Assembly (NCBI GenBank): GCA_003529305.1
Contig: DPWC01000169.1
Span: 1-7,886 of the forward strand
DNA: 7,886 bases
DNA from: Actinomycetota bacterium
GTDB lineage: Bacteria > Actinomycetota > Actinomycetes > UBA12327
Reading direction: 5' to 3'
Shown here: positions 1 through 6,787 of the stretch, in pieces
Position numbering within the stretch: the stretch's first letter is position 1
Layout of the letters: each line of letters opens with the position of its first letter
Made by a program: the position numbers and the translations under genes
The notes under the pieces: generated by a model
The model's input: the letters and a program-made list of their open reading frames with translations, nothing else
What the model was told of the DNA's origin: nothing
The model's database searches: none

Positions 1-319
1 AGGCGTGGACCTACCCATGCGCGCTGTTCGGGAGCAGATCGCCAGCGCCATTGACATCGTGATTCATATGTCACGATTCCGCGATGGCTCACGACGCGTG
101 ACGGACATCAGTGAGGTCGTCGGACTAGAAGGCGATGTCATCACCATGCAGCACATCTTCCGCTTCGACCACGGCATGGGATTTGACTCCGAAAGCGGGC
201 AAACACTGGGTCGGCTCAAGTCGACCGGGTTGCGGCCGTACGCCGAGACCAAACTCATCGCCCAAGGTGTTCAGGTCGCCGACCGGCTATTTATGCCTGA
301 GCCGCTCTCGGGTAGCTGA
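1..319 (+). CDS. tadA: CpaF/TadA-family secretion ATPase, C-terminal part (5' end outside the window)
   Basis: About 105 codons are visible, reading in frame from base 2 (no start codon here; the GTG at base 5 is an internal valine) to TGA at 317-319. The segment LPMRAVREQIASAIDIVIH, then SRFRDGSRRV, then EVVGLEGDVITMQ-IF, is the characteristic end of the CpaF/TadA branch of type II/IV secretion ATPases, followed by the usual tail with TGLRP and a hydrophobic C-terminus. The Walker A, Walker B and Asp/His boxes must lie upstream and cannot be checked. In this family the protein is a cytoplasmic hexameric ATPase that powers assembly of Flp/Tad pili by acting on the TadB/TadC platform. That role is supported here by tadB starting two bases after the stop and tadC directly after that. 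The gene ends intact. Confidence 0.93.
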   Translation, partial: GVDLPMRAVREQIASAIDIVIHMSRFRDGSRRVTDISEVVGLEGDVITMQHIFRFDHGMGFDSESGQTLGRLKSTGLRPYAETKLIAQGVQVADRLFMPEPLSGS

Positions 320-321
320 TC

Positions 322-2319
322 GTGATCGACCGGAGCAATCCCTCGGTGACGCTGATCCGTGCCAACAAGTCGCTAAGACTCCTGCTGATGCTGGCGGCCG
401 TCACCAGCATGGTGTGGGCACTGGTACTGCTTCCTTACGGAATCGGCGTTGCTGCACCTGATAGCCCCACTGGGCGCATCGTGTCGGCACAAGCAACCGG
501 CTCGACACTGACGATCGTCTTCGCTGCGACGAATCTTCCGCCAGGACAGAGCATCGACCCGGCCAGCGTCAAGGTGGTAGCGGGCAACACGACCCTTCCC
601 TCCACCACCAACGCCCTTGGAGCTAGTGGCTCGCTAGCCCCCACCGCCGTTCTGGCAATGGATGTCTCTGGCAGCGTGGCGGGGCCACGACTGACAGCAG
701 CACAAGGCGCCGCCAAAGCATTCGTGGCGACAGCACCCGAGTCTGCACGCATCGGTGTGGTGGCGTTTGCGGACAACGCAGGAGTGATTTTGCGCCCTAC
801 GACCGACCGACCAACTATTCAGCGTGCCATTGACAGCTTGACCGCAAAGGGTTCCACCGCGCTCTACGACGGAACCTTGCTCGGCTTGCGAACCACAGGC
901 ACGCAAGGACCACGATCAGTGATCGTGTTCAGTGATGGTGCTGATACGTCCAGCCGCACCCCGTTGGCCCAGGCCGTCGCCACGATTAAGCAGGGCGGCG
1001 CCACCGTCGATGCCGTTGCCCTCGGTAACGAGCCGACCCAGTTGGCAACCTTGGGTGCACTAACCAAGGCTGGGCGAGGTCGCGTCATCAGCACCACCGA
1101 CACCGCCGCACTGGCGTCCGCATTCACCAGTGCGGCACGCGACCTCACCAATCAGGTGACCATCGTGGCGAACATTCCGCCAGCTCTTCAGGGCAGTTCT
1201 GTCAATGTGCAAGTCAGTGCCGCCGCCGCAGGCCAGAGCGTCACTGATGCGGTATTCCTCACGCTCCCCGCAGCGCCGGTTCCCACCCCAACCGCGCTTG
1301 GACAACCCATTCCCGTGCCTCAGCCCACGGGCATCCCACTGGGACTGTGGGCAGTGTTGATCGGCGCATTGCTCCTCGTCGGCGGCATTGCCTACCTGAT
1401 TCTTTCGGCTTCGCGTGCCCAGGCCAGTCGAGAGTCGCGTGCTCGTCGCGTCGCCAGTCGATTGTCGATCTACACCCTCAGTGGGCGGGCGGCAGCAGAG
1501 CGCCGATCCGACAGTGATGGCATTGCGACCACTGCACGCAACCTGGCGACTCGCGCGGCAGCGGCACGAGACTTCGACAATGTCCTCGAAGGCCGACTAG
1601 AACGAGCTGGCCTGCCACTTCGCCCCGGCGAATGGCTACTCATCCACTTGGGCGTCACGCTAGCTGCCGGTCTGGTACTCCTTCTGCTCTCGGGTGGCAA
1701 CTTGCTGCCCGCTCTTGTTGGTGTGGCATTGGGCGCCGCTGGACCCTTTGCCTTTCTCGCCGTACGCGAGGAACGACGACGATCAGCCTTCGAGGCCCAG
1801 CTGCCGGACACATTGCAATTGCTTTCCGGCAGCCTTGCCTCGGGTCTATCCCTTCCGCAAGCAGTCGCCACCCTGTCGGATGACGCTGGTGAGCCCATGT
1901 CCGGAGAATTGCGCCGCGGTCTTGCCGAAGCACGGCTGGGCAAGAGCATGGAGGATGGCCTCGAGGACATTGCCCAACGGATGCGTAGCACTGACTTCTC
2001 GTGGGTGGTCATGGCCATTCGAATTCAACGACAAGTAGGCGGAAACCTCGCCGAAGTCATTGCCACTGTGGCGGCGACCATGCGCGAACGCGAGCGACTG
2101 CGCCGACAGGTCAGTGCCCTGTCGGCCGAAGGACGCCTTTCCGCATGGATCCTTGGTGCCTTGCCGATCGTCTTCACCGTCTTCTTGGTATTGACCCGAC
2201 CGACCTACTTGGCGCCGCTGATTCAAACGCCTATTGGGATCGGCATGATCATCCTCGCCGCCATCTTGATGACCGCCGGAGCGATTTGGCTGGCCAAGAC
2301 CGTGAAGGTTGAGGTGTAG
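322..2319 (+). CDS. tadB: TadB-like T2SSF platform protein with N-terminal VWA domain (fusion)
   Basis: The protein has 665 residues, about twice the usual TadB length of roughly 300. A hydrophobic signal/anchor segment lies near residues 19-40, followed by a beta-rich stretch (about 50-107). A VWA domain (about 107-275) has an apparently complete MIDAS metal site: D114-x-S116-x-S118 in AMDVSGS, T179 in KGSTALYDG and D205 in VFSDGAD. Next come another beta-rich stretch (about 278-316), a Pro/Thr-rich linker (317-338), a TM segment (about 340-362), a basic cytoplasmic linker, two TM segments (about 438-481), a T2SSF domain (about 494-605, beginning LPDTLQLLSGSLASG) and two C-terminal TM segments (about 606-625 and 637-657). 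Residues 338-665 alone match a normal TadB. Predicted topology puts VWA outside the membrane and T2SSF inside, where it would contact the ATPase. The start is GTG at 322, two bases after the tadA stop, with only a weak GGGTAG upstream; ATG at 388 would cut into the anchor. No frameshift is visible at the fusion. The T2SSF call is firm; the ligand of the VWA part is unknown. Confidence 0.93.
   Translation: MIDRSNPSVTLIRANKSLRLLLMLAAVTSMVWALVLLPYGIGVAAPDSPTGRIVSAQATGSTLTIVFAATNLPPGQSIDPASVKVVAGNTTLPSTTNALGASGSLAPTAVLAMDVSGSVAGPRLTAAQGAAKAFVATAPESARIGVVAFADNAGVILRPTTDRPTIQRAIDSLTAKGSTALYDGTLLGLRTTGTQGPRSVIVFSDGADTSSRTPLAQAVATIKQGGATVDAVALGNEPTQLATLGALTKAGRGRVISTTDTAALASAFTSAARDLTNQVTIVANIPPALQGSSVNVQVSAAAAGQSVTDAVFLTLPAAPVPTPTALGQPIPVPQPTGIPLGLWAVLIGALLLVGGIAYLILSASRAQASRESRARRVASRLSIYTLSGRAAAERRSDSDGIATTARNLATRAAAARDFDNVLEGRLERAGLPLRPGEWLLIHLGVTLAAGLVLLLLSGGNLLPALVGVALGAAGPFAFLAVREERRRSAFEAQLPDTLQLLSGSLASGLSLPQAVATLSDDAGEPMSGELRRGLAEARLGKSMEDGLEDIAQRMRSTDFSWVVMAIRIQRQVGGNLAEVIATVAATMRERERLRRQVSALSAEGRLSAWILGALPIVFTVFLVLTRPTYLAPLIQTPIGIGMIILAAILMTAGAIWLAKTVKVEV
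2311..2316 (+). promoter_or_regulatory. Shine-Dalgarno of tadC inside the tadB 3' end
   Basis: GAGGTG lies 5 bases before the tadC ATG at 2322 and sits within the last codons of tadB (Glu-Val). It supports the ATG start and suggests tadC is translated in step with tadB on one transcript. Confidence 0.6.
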
Positions 2320-2321
2320 TT

Positions 2322-3251
2322 ATGGCTGTTTTCCTGATCGTCTTCGGCGCATTGTTGATCTTCCTGGCCATTGCTGTCGTCGTTCTGCTCTCCGGCGATT
2401 CGCTCATCCGCCGTCAGCAAGTCCGTCGCTCCATGGGAACGATGACCGCCCTCACCGCACCGATTGAGCCCACTGAGGCTCTGGAGGCGCCCTTCTCTGA
2501 GCGTGTCGTCGCGCCTGCAGTGGCCAAGCTCTCGGGGTGGGGTCGATCCATCAGTCCCGCCGACCAACCCGAGCGGGTGCGGCGTCGCTTGGACCTCGCC
2601 GGCAATCCGGTCAACTGGGATGTCGATCGCGTCCTTGGGTTCAAGGTGGTCGGCCTGATCGGCGGAGCCCTGTGGGGCCTGCTACTCGGACTTGTCTTTG
2701 GCAGTGCCCTCGCGACGATTCTCGGGCTCGTTCTGGTTTCAGCGCTCCTGGGATATTTCGGGCCCGACATCGCCTTGTATCAAGCTGGCTACAACAGAAC
2801 TCAAGAGATCTCCCGTGCTCTACCCGATGCACTGGACCTCCTGACCATCTCCGTGGAAGCCGGCATGCCTTTCGATTCGGCAGTCGCCCAGGTCGCCACC
2901 AAGACGACGGGACCGCTGGCCGAGGAGTTCTCCCGCCTGTTACAAGAAATGCAGATCGGATTGGGACGCACCGCAGCGATCAAGGCCATGGGTGCTCGAT
3001 CCGATGTCCCCGAACTGCGCAGTTTTGCCTCCGCCGTGGTTCAGGCGGATCGCCTCGGCATTCCGGTGTCGAATGTTTTGCGCATTCAGGCTGCGGAGAT
3101 GCGCGTCAAGAGATCGCAGCGGGCAGAAGAAGCCGCACAGAAGGTGCCCGTCAAGATCCTGTTCCCCCTGATTTTTTGCATCCTTCCAGTGCTCTTCATT
3201 GTGATTCTCGGACCGGCTGTCATCTCAATCTTCAAGTCCCTGAGCGGCTAA
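2322..3251 (+). CDS. tadC: TadC-like T2SSF inner-membrane platform protein
   Basis: The protein has 309 residues, a normal TadC length. An N-terminal TM segment (about 2-24) is followed by a variable cytoplasmic stretch with the RVRRRLDLAGNP motif (85-96) typical of TadC/GspF proteins. Two TM segments (about 107-125 and 127-150) precede the T2SSF domain (about 166-280), which opens with LPDALDLLTISVEAGMPFDSA, a better match to TadC than to TadB. A C-terminal TM segment lies at about 280-304. In the family, TadC pairs with TadB as the membrane platform on which the TadA ATPase acts during pilus assembly. The ATG lies two bases after the tadB TAG and has a good ribosome binding site. No domain is missing and no unusual residue was seen. 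Confidence 0.95.
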   Translation: MAVFLIVFGALLIFLAIAVVVLLSGDSLIRRQQVRRSMGTMTALTAPIEPTEALEAPFSERVVAPAVAKLSGWGRSISPADQPERVRRRLDLAGNPVNWDVDRVLGFKVVGLIGGALWGLLLGLVFGSALATILGLVLVSALLGYFGPDIALYQAGYNRTQEISRALPDALDLLTISVEAGMPFDSAVAQVATKTTGPLAEEFSRLLQEMQIGLGRTAAIKAMGARSDVPELRSFASAVVQADRLGIPVSNVLRIQAAEMRVKRSQRAEEAAQKVPVKILFPLIFCILPVLFIVILGPAVISIFKSLSG

Positions 3252-3257
3252 CCACCC

Positions 3258-3277
3258 GGTGCGGCACTTGTTGCACC
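3258..3277 (+). other. Small hairpin in the tadC-histidine kinase gap
   Basis: GGTGCGGC pairs with GTTGCACC around an ACTT loop: eight pairs, two of them G-U, seven bases after the tadC stop. No T-run follows, so it is not a convincing intrinsic terminator. It could be an RNA-stabilising or attenuating stem between the tad genes and the two-component genes, or chance in GC-rich DNA. The gap from 3252 to 3302 contains no recognisable -35/-10 pair. Confidence 0.3.
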
Positions 3278-3288
3278 CACGCCGGTCT

Positions 3289-3295
3289 GAGAGGG
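3289..3295 (+). promoter_or_regulatory. Shine-Dalgarno of the histidine kinase gene
   Basis: GAGAGGG lies seven bases before the ATG at 3303. It is the best ribosome binding site in the window and fixes this start, in contrast to the other genes here, which rely on close spacing or overlap with the gene before. Confidence 0.6.
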
Positions 3296-3302
3296 TTCAC
3301 CC

Positions 3303-4916
3303 ATGTCCAGTCTGCTGGCAGCCCCCCTTGACACCGGGCGGTCCCATCGGCTTCCCATTGTGCTTGTCGCCCGAGCGGGCGTTCTCGTCCTGTGCGCTGC
3401 GCTCACGCCGCTGACATCAGCTGGAGCCTCCCTGCGACCACTGGCCGAACTAGTCGTCATTGCTGTCATAGCAAGTGTTCCCTGGCCGGCATCACGCATC
3501 ACTGCCTTGATCCCGGTAGTCGAAGGCGTGCTGGCCGGAGCGATCATCGCGACAGCAAGTCCCTTGCCTCAGCCCCTGCTGCCCTACCTCATCGTGCCGG
3601 CGCTTGCCGCAGGGTTGGGCATCGGCTTCAGCGGTGTGATGTTCGCTGTTGTGCCCGCAGGAACAGTGATCCTGGCAGCGCACTGGCAAGAAGCCACTGC
3701 TGGCGGGAGCGCTCAACTGGCGTTGATCGGTCAGTGGGCGATCGTCGCTCTGGCTGTCGGGCTCATTGCGTCGTGGGCTCGTCGGCTCCTCGCGACCACG
3801 GTGGATGCTGACATCGCGCGGTACACCTCAGCATTTCGCCTTCTTGATCAACTGCGCCAAGTGTCCCGCCAGCTCTCTGTCGGCCTCGATACCACCACTC
3901 TGGCGGAGAGCTTGCTGGACGAGATCGCCGATCACCTCGCAGCCGATGCGATCGCATTGCTCGTGGTCACTGACGAACAAGTAGTGCGACCTATGGGCGA
4001 ACGAGGCCAGCCGGCGATAGAAGCACCGGTTGATCTCGACGATGACTCAATATGGACGCGCGTGCACCGAAGTGGTGAGCCGGAAGCCTTTACGGCCAGT
4101 GGTGATACCACCTTGGCAGGAATCGTCTTGCCGCTGCGCACCGGTGATCGAACCATTGGCCTGCTATCGGTCGCTCGCCTGACTTACGACTTCGCGCCAC
4201 AGGAGATTGAAGAGGCCCTCGCGATTTGTCGCTCCTATGCAGTGCGCCTTGAGGCTGCCTTGTTGTTTGCCGACATCCGGTTCAGCGCCACCGCTGAAGA
4301 GAGGCGCCGACTGGCGCGAGACATTCACGACGGTGTTGCGCAGGAACTCGCTTCGCTGGGTTACTCCATCGACTCGTTGATCCCATCCGCCCAAGATGAC
4401 ACCAGTGCGGCTGGTTTGCGGGAGCTGCGTGCGGAGGTCACGCGCATCATCACCGAGCTGAGATTGTCGATCTTCGATCTTCGCAGTGAAGTCTCCATGG
4501 GCACAAGTTTGAATGTGGCCTTAAGCGAATATGTACACGCACTGGGGGTCGGGCCTGATGTGGAGATCCATCTGGTCCTGCAGGAGTCCCCGCAACGCCT
4601 GGGCATAGACACTGAGGCTGAACTCCTTCGCATTGCTCAAGAGGCCCTTACTAATGCTCGTCGTCATGGTAAGCCCCGCAACATTTGGGTCAACAGTCGG
4701 ATTCAGCCGCCAGCCTTCGAACTGCTGGCCGAAGACGACGGGCGCGGGCTGCAAGAAGGGCGCGCGGATTCGTATGGCTTGAAGATCATGCGTGAACGGG
4801 CGGAGCGAATCGGTGGCGACCTGACAGTTCAGGCCCGTGCTGCCGGTGGCACCACCGTGCGCGTCGCCCGCTCCAGCGGTGCAGTCAACGACAATCCCGC
4901 TAAATTGACGCCATGA
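3303..4916 (+). CDS. Membrane sensor histidine kinase, NarL/DesK type, with GAF domain
   Basis: The protein has 537 residues. Residues 17-160 contain about six hydrophobic segments forming an integral-membrane input region. A GAF-like domain follows (about 196-320). HisKA_3 dimerisation/phosphoacceptor helices start at about 332 with EERRRLARDIHDGVAQEL; H342 is the predicted phosphorylated histidine. The HATPase_c part has an N-box (RIAQEALTNARRHG, N451), a G1 box (EDDGRGL, 477-483), YGLKIMRERAERIGG (491-505) and GGTTVRV (515-521), so the ATP site looks complete and the kinase should be active. This family autophosphorylates on His and passes the phosphate to NarL/LuxR-type regulators; the partner is almost certainly the next gene, whose ATG overlaps this stop. 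The signal is not readable from the sequence; the GAF domain shows no obvious Cys/His metal- or haem-binding motif. Its place 51 bp after tadC suggests a role in controlling or sensing the Tad system, but this is inference. Confidence 0.93.
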   Translation: MSSLLAAPLDTGRSHRLPIVLVARAGVLVLCAALTPLTSAGASLRPLAELVVIAVIASVPWPASRITALIPVVEGVLAGAIIATASPLPQPLLPYLIVPALAAGLGIGFSGVMFAVVPAGTVILAAHWQEATAGGSAQLALIGQWAIVALAVGLIASWARRLLATTVDADIARYTSAFRLLDQLRQVSRQLSVGLDTTTLAESLLDEIADHLAADAIALLVVTDEQVVRPMGERGQPAIEAPVDLDDDSIWTRVHRSGEPEAFTASGDTTLAGIVLPLRTGDRTIGLLSVARLTYDFAPQEIEEALAICRSYAVRLEAALLFADIRFSATAEERRRLARDIHDGVAQELASLGYSIDSLIPSAQDDTSAAGLRELRAEVTRIITELRLSIFDLRSEVSMGTSLNVALSEYVHALGVGPDVEIHLVLQESPQRLGIDTEAELLRIAQEALTNARRHGKPRNIWVNSRIQPPAFELLAEDDGRGLQEGRADSYGLKIMRERAERIGGDLTVQARAAGGTTVRVARSSGAVNDNPAKLTP

Positions 4917-5560
4917 ACTCACCCACCACCGTGATGCTGGTTGATGATCACGAACTTATTCGGCAAGGGCTGCGCCGCGCCTTCGAGGCCTCGGGTGAGT
5001 TTGCGGTTCTGGCGGAGGCCGGCAGCCTGGCGGAAGCCCGTCGCGAGTTCACCCACAGTCCCACTCAGGTCGTGGTGGTCGATATTCGACTCCCAGACGG
5101 CAATGGGCTGGATTTCGTGAAAGAACTGCGCAGCACCGATACCGCGTTGGGCATCGTGGTGCTGTCTATGTATTCAGGGGACGAGTACCTCTTCGGCGCA
5201 TTGGACAATGGGGCGTCGGCGTTCGTGGCCAAGGATGCTCCTGCTGACGAAGTCATGGCCGCCGCACGACATGCGGTCGCACTGCCGGGATCATTTAGTG
5301 CCCCGAATCTGGCAGAGGCCATGCAGCGCCGGATGTCTCCGAGCGGACCGCAACTCTCACCGCGCGAGACCGAAGTCCTCAGACTGCTCGCCGATGGCCT
5401 TGGCGTTGCCGAAATCTCTGGGCGCCTCTACATCAGTCAATCCACCACCAAGACACACATCAGCAAGCTCTACGAGAAGTTGGGCGCTGGCAACCGTGCT
5501 CAGGCACTGATGACGGCACTCAAACTCGGACTGCTCAAGCACGAGGAACTACCCTCCTGA
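4913..5560 (+). CDS. NarL/LuxR-family response regulator
   Basis: The protein has 215 residues, standard for the NarL family. The receiver domain (about 5-122) has the acidic pair D11-D12, phosphoacceptor D57 in VVVVDIRLPDGNG, S85 in the switch position (VVLSMYS) and K107 in FVAKDAPADE, so all residues needed for phosphorylation are present. A LuxR-type helix-turn-helix (about 147-205) starts LSPRETEVLRLLADGLG and contains the recognition-helix region SQSTTKTHISKLYEKLGA. On phosphorylation by the kinase just upstream it would dimerise and bind promoter DNA. The start ATG shares ATGA (4913-4916) with the kinase stop and has no clear Shine-Dalgarno, pointing to coupled translation. Its last 12 bases overlap the end of the convergent M48 gene. 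Targets are unknown; no binding site was recognised in the window. Confidence 0.95.
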   Translation: MNSPTTVMLVDDHELIRQGLRRAFEASGEFAVLAEAGSLAEARREFTHSPTQVVVVDIRLPDGNGLDFVKELRSTDTALGIVVLSMYSGDEYLFGALDNGASAFVAKDAPADEVMAAARHAVALPGSFSAPNLAEAMQRRMSPSGPQLSPRETEVLRLLADGLGVAEISGRLYISQSTTKTHISKLYEKLGAGNRAQALMTALKLGLLKHEELPS

Positions 5561-6787
5561 TAGGCGTTGCCCGGCAAACATTCGTGCGGCCTTGATCCGT
5601 TCCGGCGAGGTTGGGTGGCTCGCGAACCAGACGTAGCGCCATACACGTGGCCTAAGAGCCGCCACGTTGTGAATTGCCAACGCCTGGTGCATGCGCACCA
5701 TGGCAGCCGGATCCTGCGTGAGTTCGAAGCTGTGCTGATCTGCTTGACGCTCGATTCGTCGGGAGATCCCGTTCATGACGGGTGCGGCAATGAACGACGT
5801 CCAGCCAGCAACAATGATGAGGATCCCGACAACCGCTGGGTCCGCAGGTCCGGATGCGTGTCCAAACATCAGAACGGCTGGAATGTCTAGCAGTATGGCC
5901 AACCCGAAGACCAATGCGGCGGCACCGAAAGCTCCGACCAGCGTCCCGTAGATCACGTCACGAGCTACGACATGACCAAGCTCATGTGCCACAACCGCGA
6001 CCACCTCATCGTCATGGTCACGATCCAGAAGGGTGTCGTGTACAACGATGCGTCTGGTGGGGCCGAATCCTGACACGTAGGCGTTCAGTGCAGATGTTCG
6101 TTTGGATGCATCGGCGACCAGAACCTCACGTACGTGCACGCCGTCGCGATCTGCCATCTGCAGAAGCTCATCACGAAGTTCCCCTGGGGCGAGCGGGATG
6201 AACCTGCTGAACATCGGCTCGACGACAACTGGGAGGATGAACGACAGCACTACGACCAAGACCACCGCCGCTGCGGCTACCGGTAGCCACCAGCGGAACG
6301 GCCATAGACGGGCGGCACCAATCACCCCCACCGCGGCCACAACCGCGAGTAGAAGGCTCAGCAACTCGGCAACTGCAGCATCGCGCCACCAACGACCCCA
6401 GGACCCCGTCGCCAAACCTACGTCTAGCAGTATCAGCCGTGATCTGACTGCCGCGGGCAGCCCAACTGCCCACGTGCTCACGAGCACGAACGTCGTTGCG
6501 ACCGCGGTCGCAGGTGCCCATCCCCCAGGCACAGAGTCCGCAATACGAGCAACCGCACCGCTGCCAGCCAGCACAACAGGGACCAGCAGGCTGATGACGA
6601 GTGACAGGTACCCCCACGGCCGAATCTGTTCGTGAAATCGTTCCTCGCGATCTCGCTGTTCATGAGTGAAATCCGCGTCGATCTCGGCGGACGACACCGC
6701 AACGCGCGGCAATCTGGGAACCCAGTGCAGGCAGGTGAGGACCAGAAGAAGCAGAGCAAGGCCCGCCCCGATCCAGGCGCTGCTCAT
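5549..6787 (-). CDS. M48 family membrane zinc metallopeptidase (Ste24/CAAX-protease-like)
   Basis: The protein has 412 residues from ATG at 6787. Hydrophobic segments lie at about 5-20, 60-80, 95-113, 138-158, 167-188, 281-300 and 317-338. The catalytic core has NAYVSGFGPTRRIVVHDTLL (235-254), typical of M48A (Ste24) enzymes, then zinc motif HELGH (H268, E269, H272; bases 5972-5986). The third zinc ligand is probably E346 in SRRIERQADQHSFEL, and the C-terminal FASHPTSPERI motif (388-398) is also Ste24-like. The active site is therefore intact. These enzymes cleave peptides or damaged membrane proteins inside a membrane chamber; the bacterial substrate is unknown, and a prenyl-protein role is not implied. 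The start at 6787 was chosen because its ATG shares ATGA with the stop of the upstream gene and leads directly into a TM segment. A longer in-frame start at 6931 would add 48 residues of low-complexity, non-membrane sequence lying on another frame of the upstream gene. It lacks a Shine-Dalgarno, so it is probably translated by reinitiation. Confidence 0.93.
   Translation of the reverse strand: MSSAWIGAGLALLLLVLTCLHWVPRLPRVAVSSAEIDADFTHEQRDREERFHEQIRPWGYLSLVISLLVPVVLAGSGAVARIADSVPGGWAPATAVATTFVLVSTWAVGLPAAVRSRLILLDVGLATGSWGRWWRDAAVAELLSLLLAVVAAVGVIGAARLWPFRWWLPVAAAAVVLVVVLSFILPVVVEPMFSRFIPLAPGELRDELLQMADRDGVHVREVLVADASKRTSALNAYVSGFGPTRRIVVHDTLLDRDHDDEVVAVVAHELGHVVARDVIYGTLVGAFGAAALVFGLAILLDIPAVLMFGHASGPADPAVVGILIIVAGWTSFIAAPVMNGISRRIERQADQHSFELTQDPAAMVRMHQALAIHNVAALRPRVWRYVWFASHPTSPERIKAARMFAGQRLSGG

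Noticed and set aside
5..319. Independent 104-residue gene starting with GTG at base 5
   Set aside because: The frame is open to the left edge and the residues are the conserved C-terminal part of CpaF/TadA, so this is a truncated gene.
1470..2018. 182-residue open frame on the minus strand inside tadB
   Set aside because: Arg/Ser/Pro-rich translation typical of a GC-rich antisense shadow; it lies wholly over the well-supported T2SSF coding frame.
3177..3205. Possible promoter (TTGCAT ... TGTGAT) in the tadC 3' end for the kinase gene
   Set aside because: The -10 match is poor and the sequence encodes the conserved hydrophobic TM segment of TadC, which explains the T-rich composition.
2537..3331. 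264-residue plus-strand frame overlapping tadC and the kinase start
   Set aside because: Low-complexity Arg/Ser/Gly/Cys-rich translation with no domain; tadC in another frame has clear family motifs throughout.
3328..3333. TTGACA resembling a -35 box
   Set aside because: It lies inside the kinase coding region after a start with a strong Shine-Dalgarno, and no -10 hexamer is found 16-18 bases downstream.
5566..5576. Short inverted repeat TTGCCCGGCAA just after the response regulator stop, as a terminator
   Set aside because: The stem would have only four pairs with a three-base loop and no T-run, and the bases encode the conserved M48 C-terminal region.
6102..6635. 177-residue plus-strand frame over the M48 gene
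   Set aside because: Thr/Ser/Ala-rich translation with no domain, antisense to conserved M48 coding sequence.
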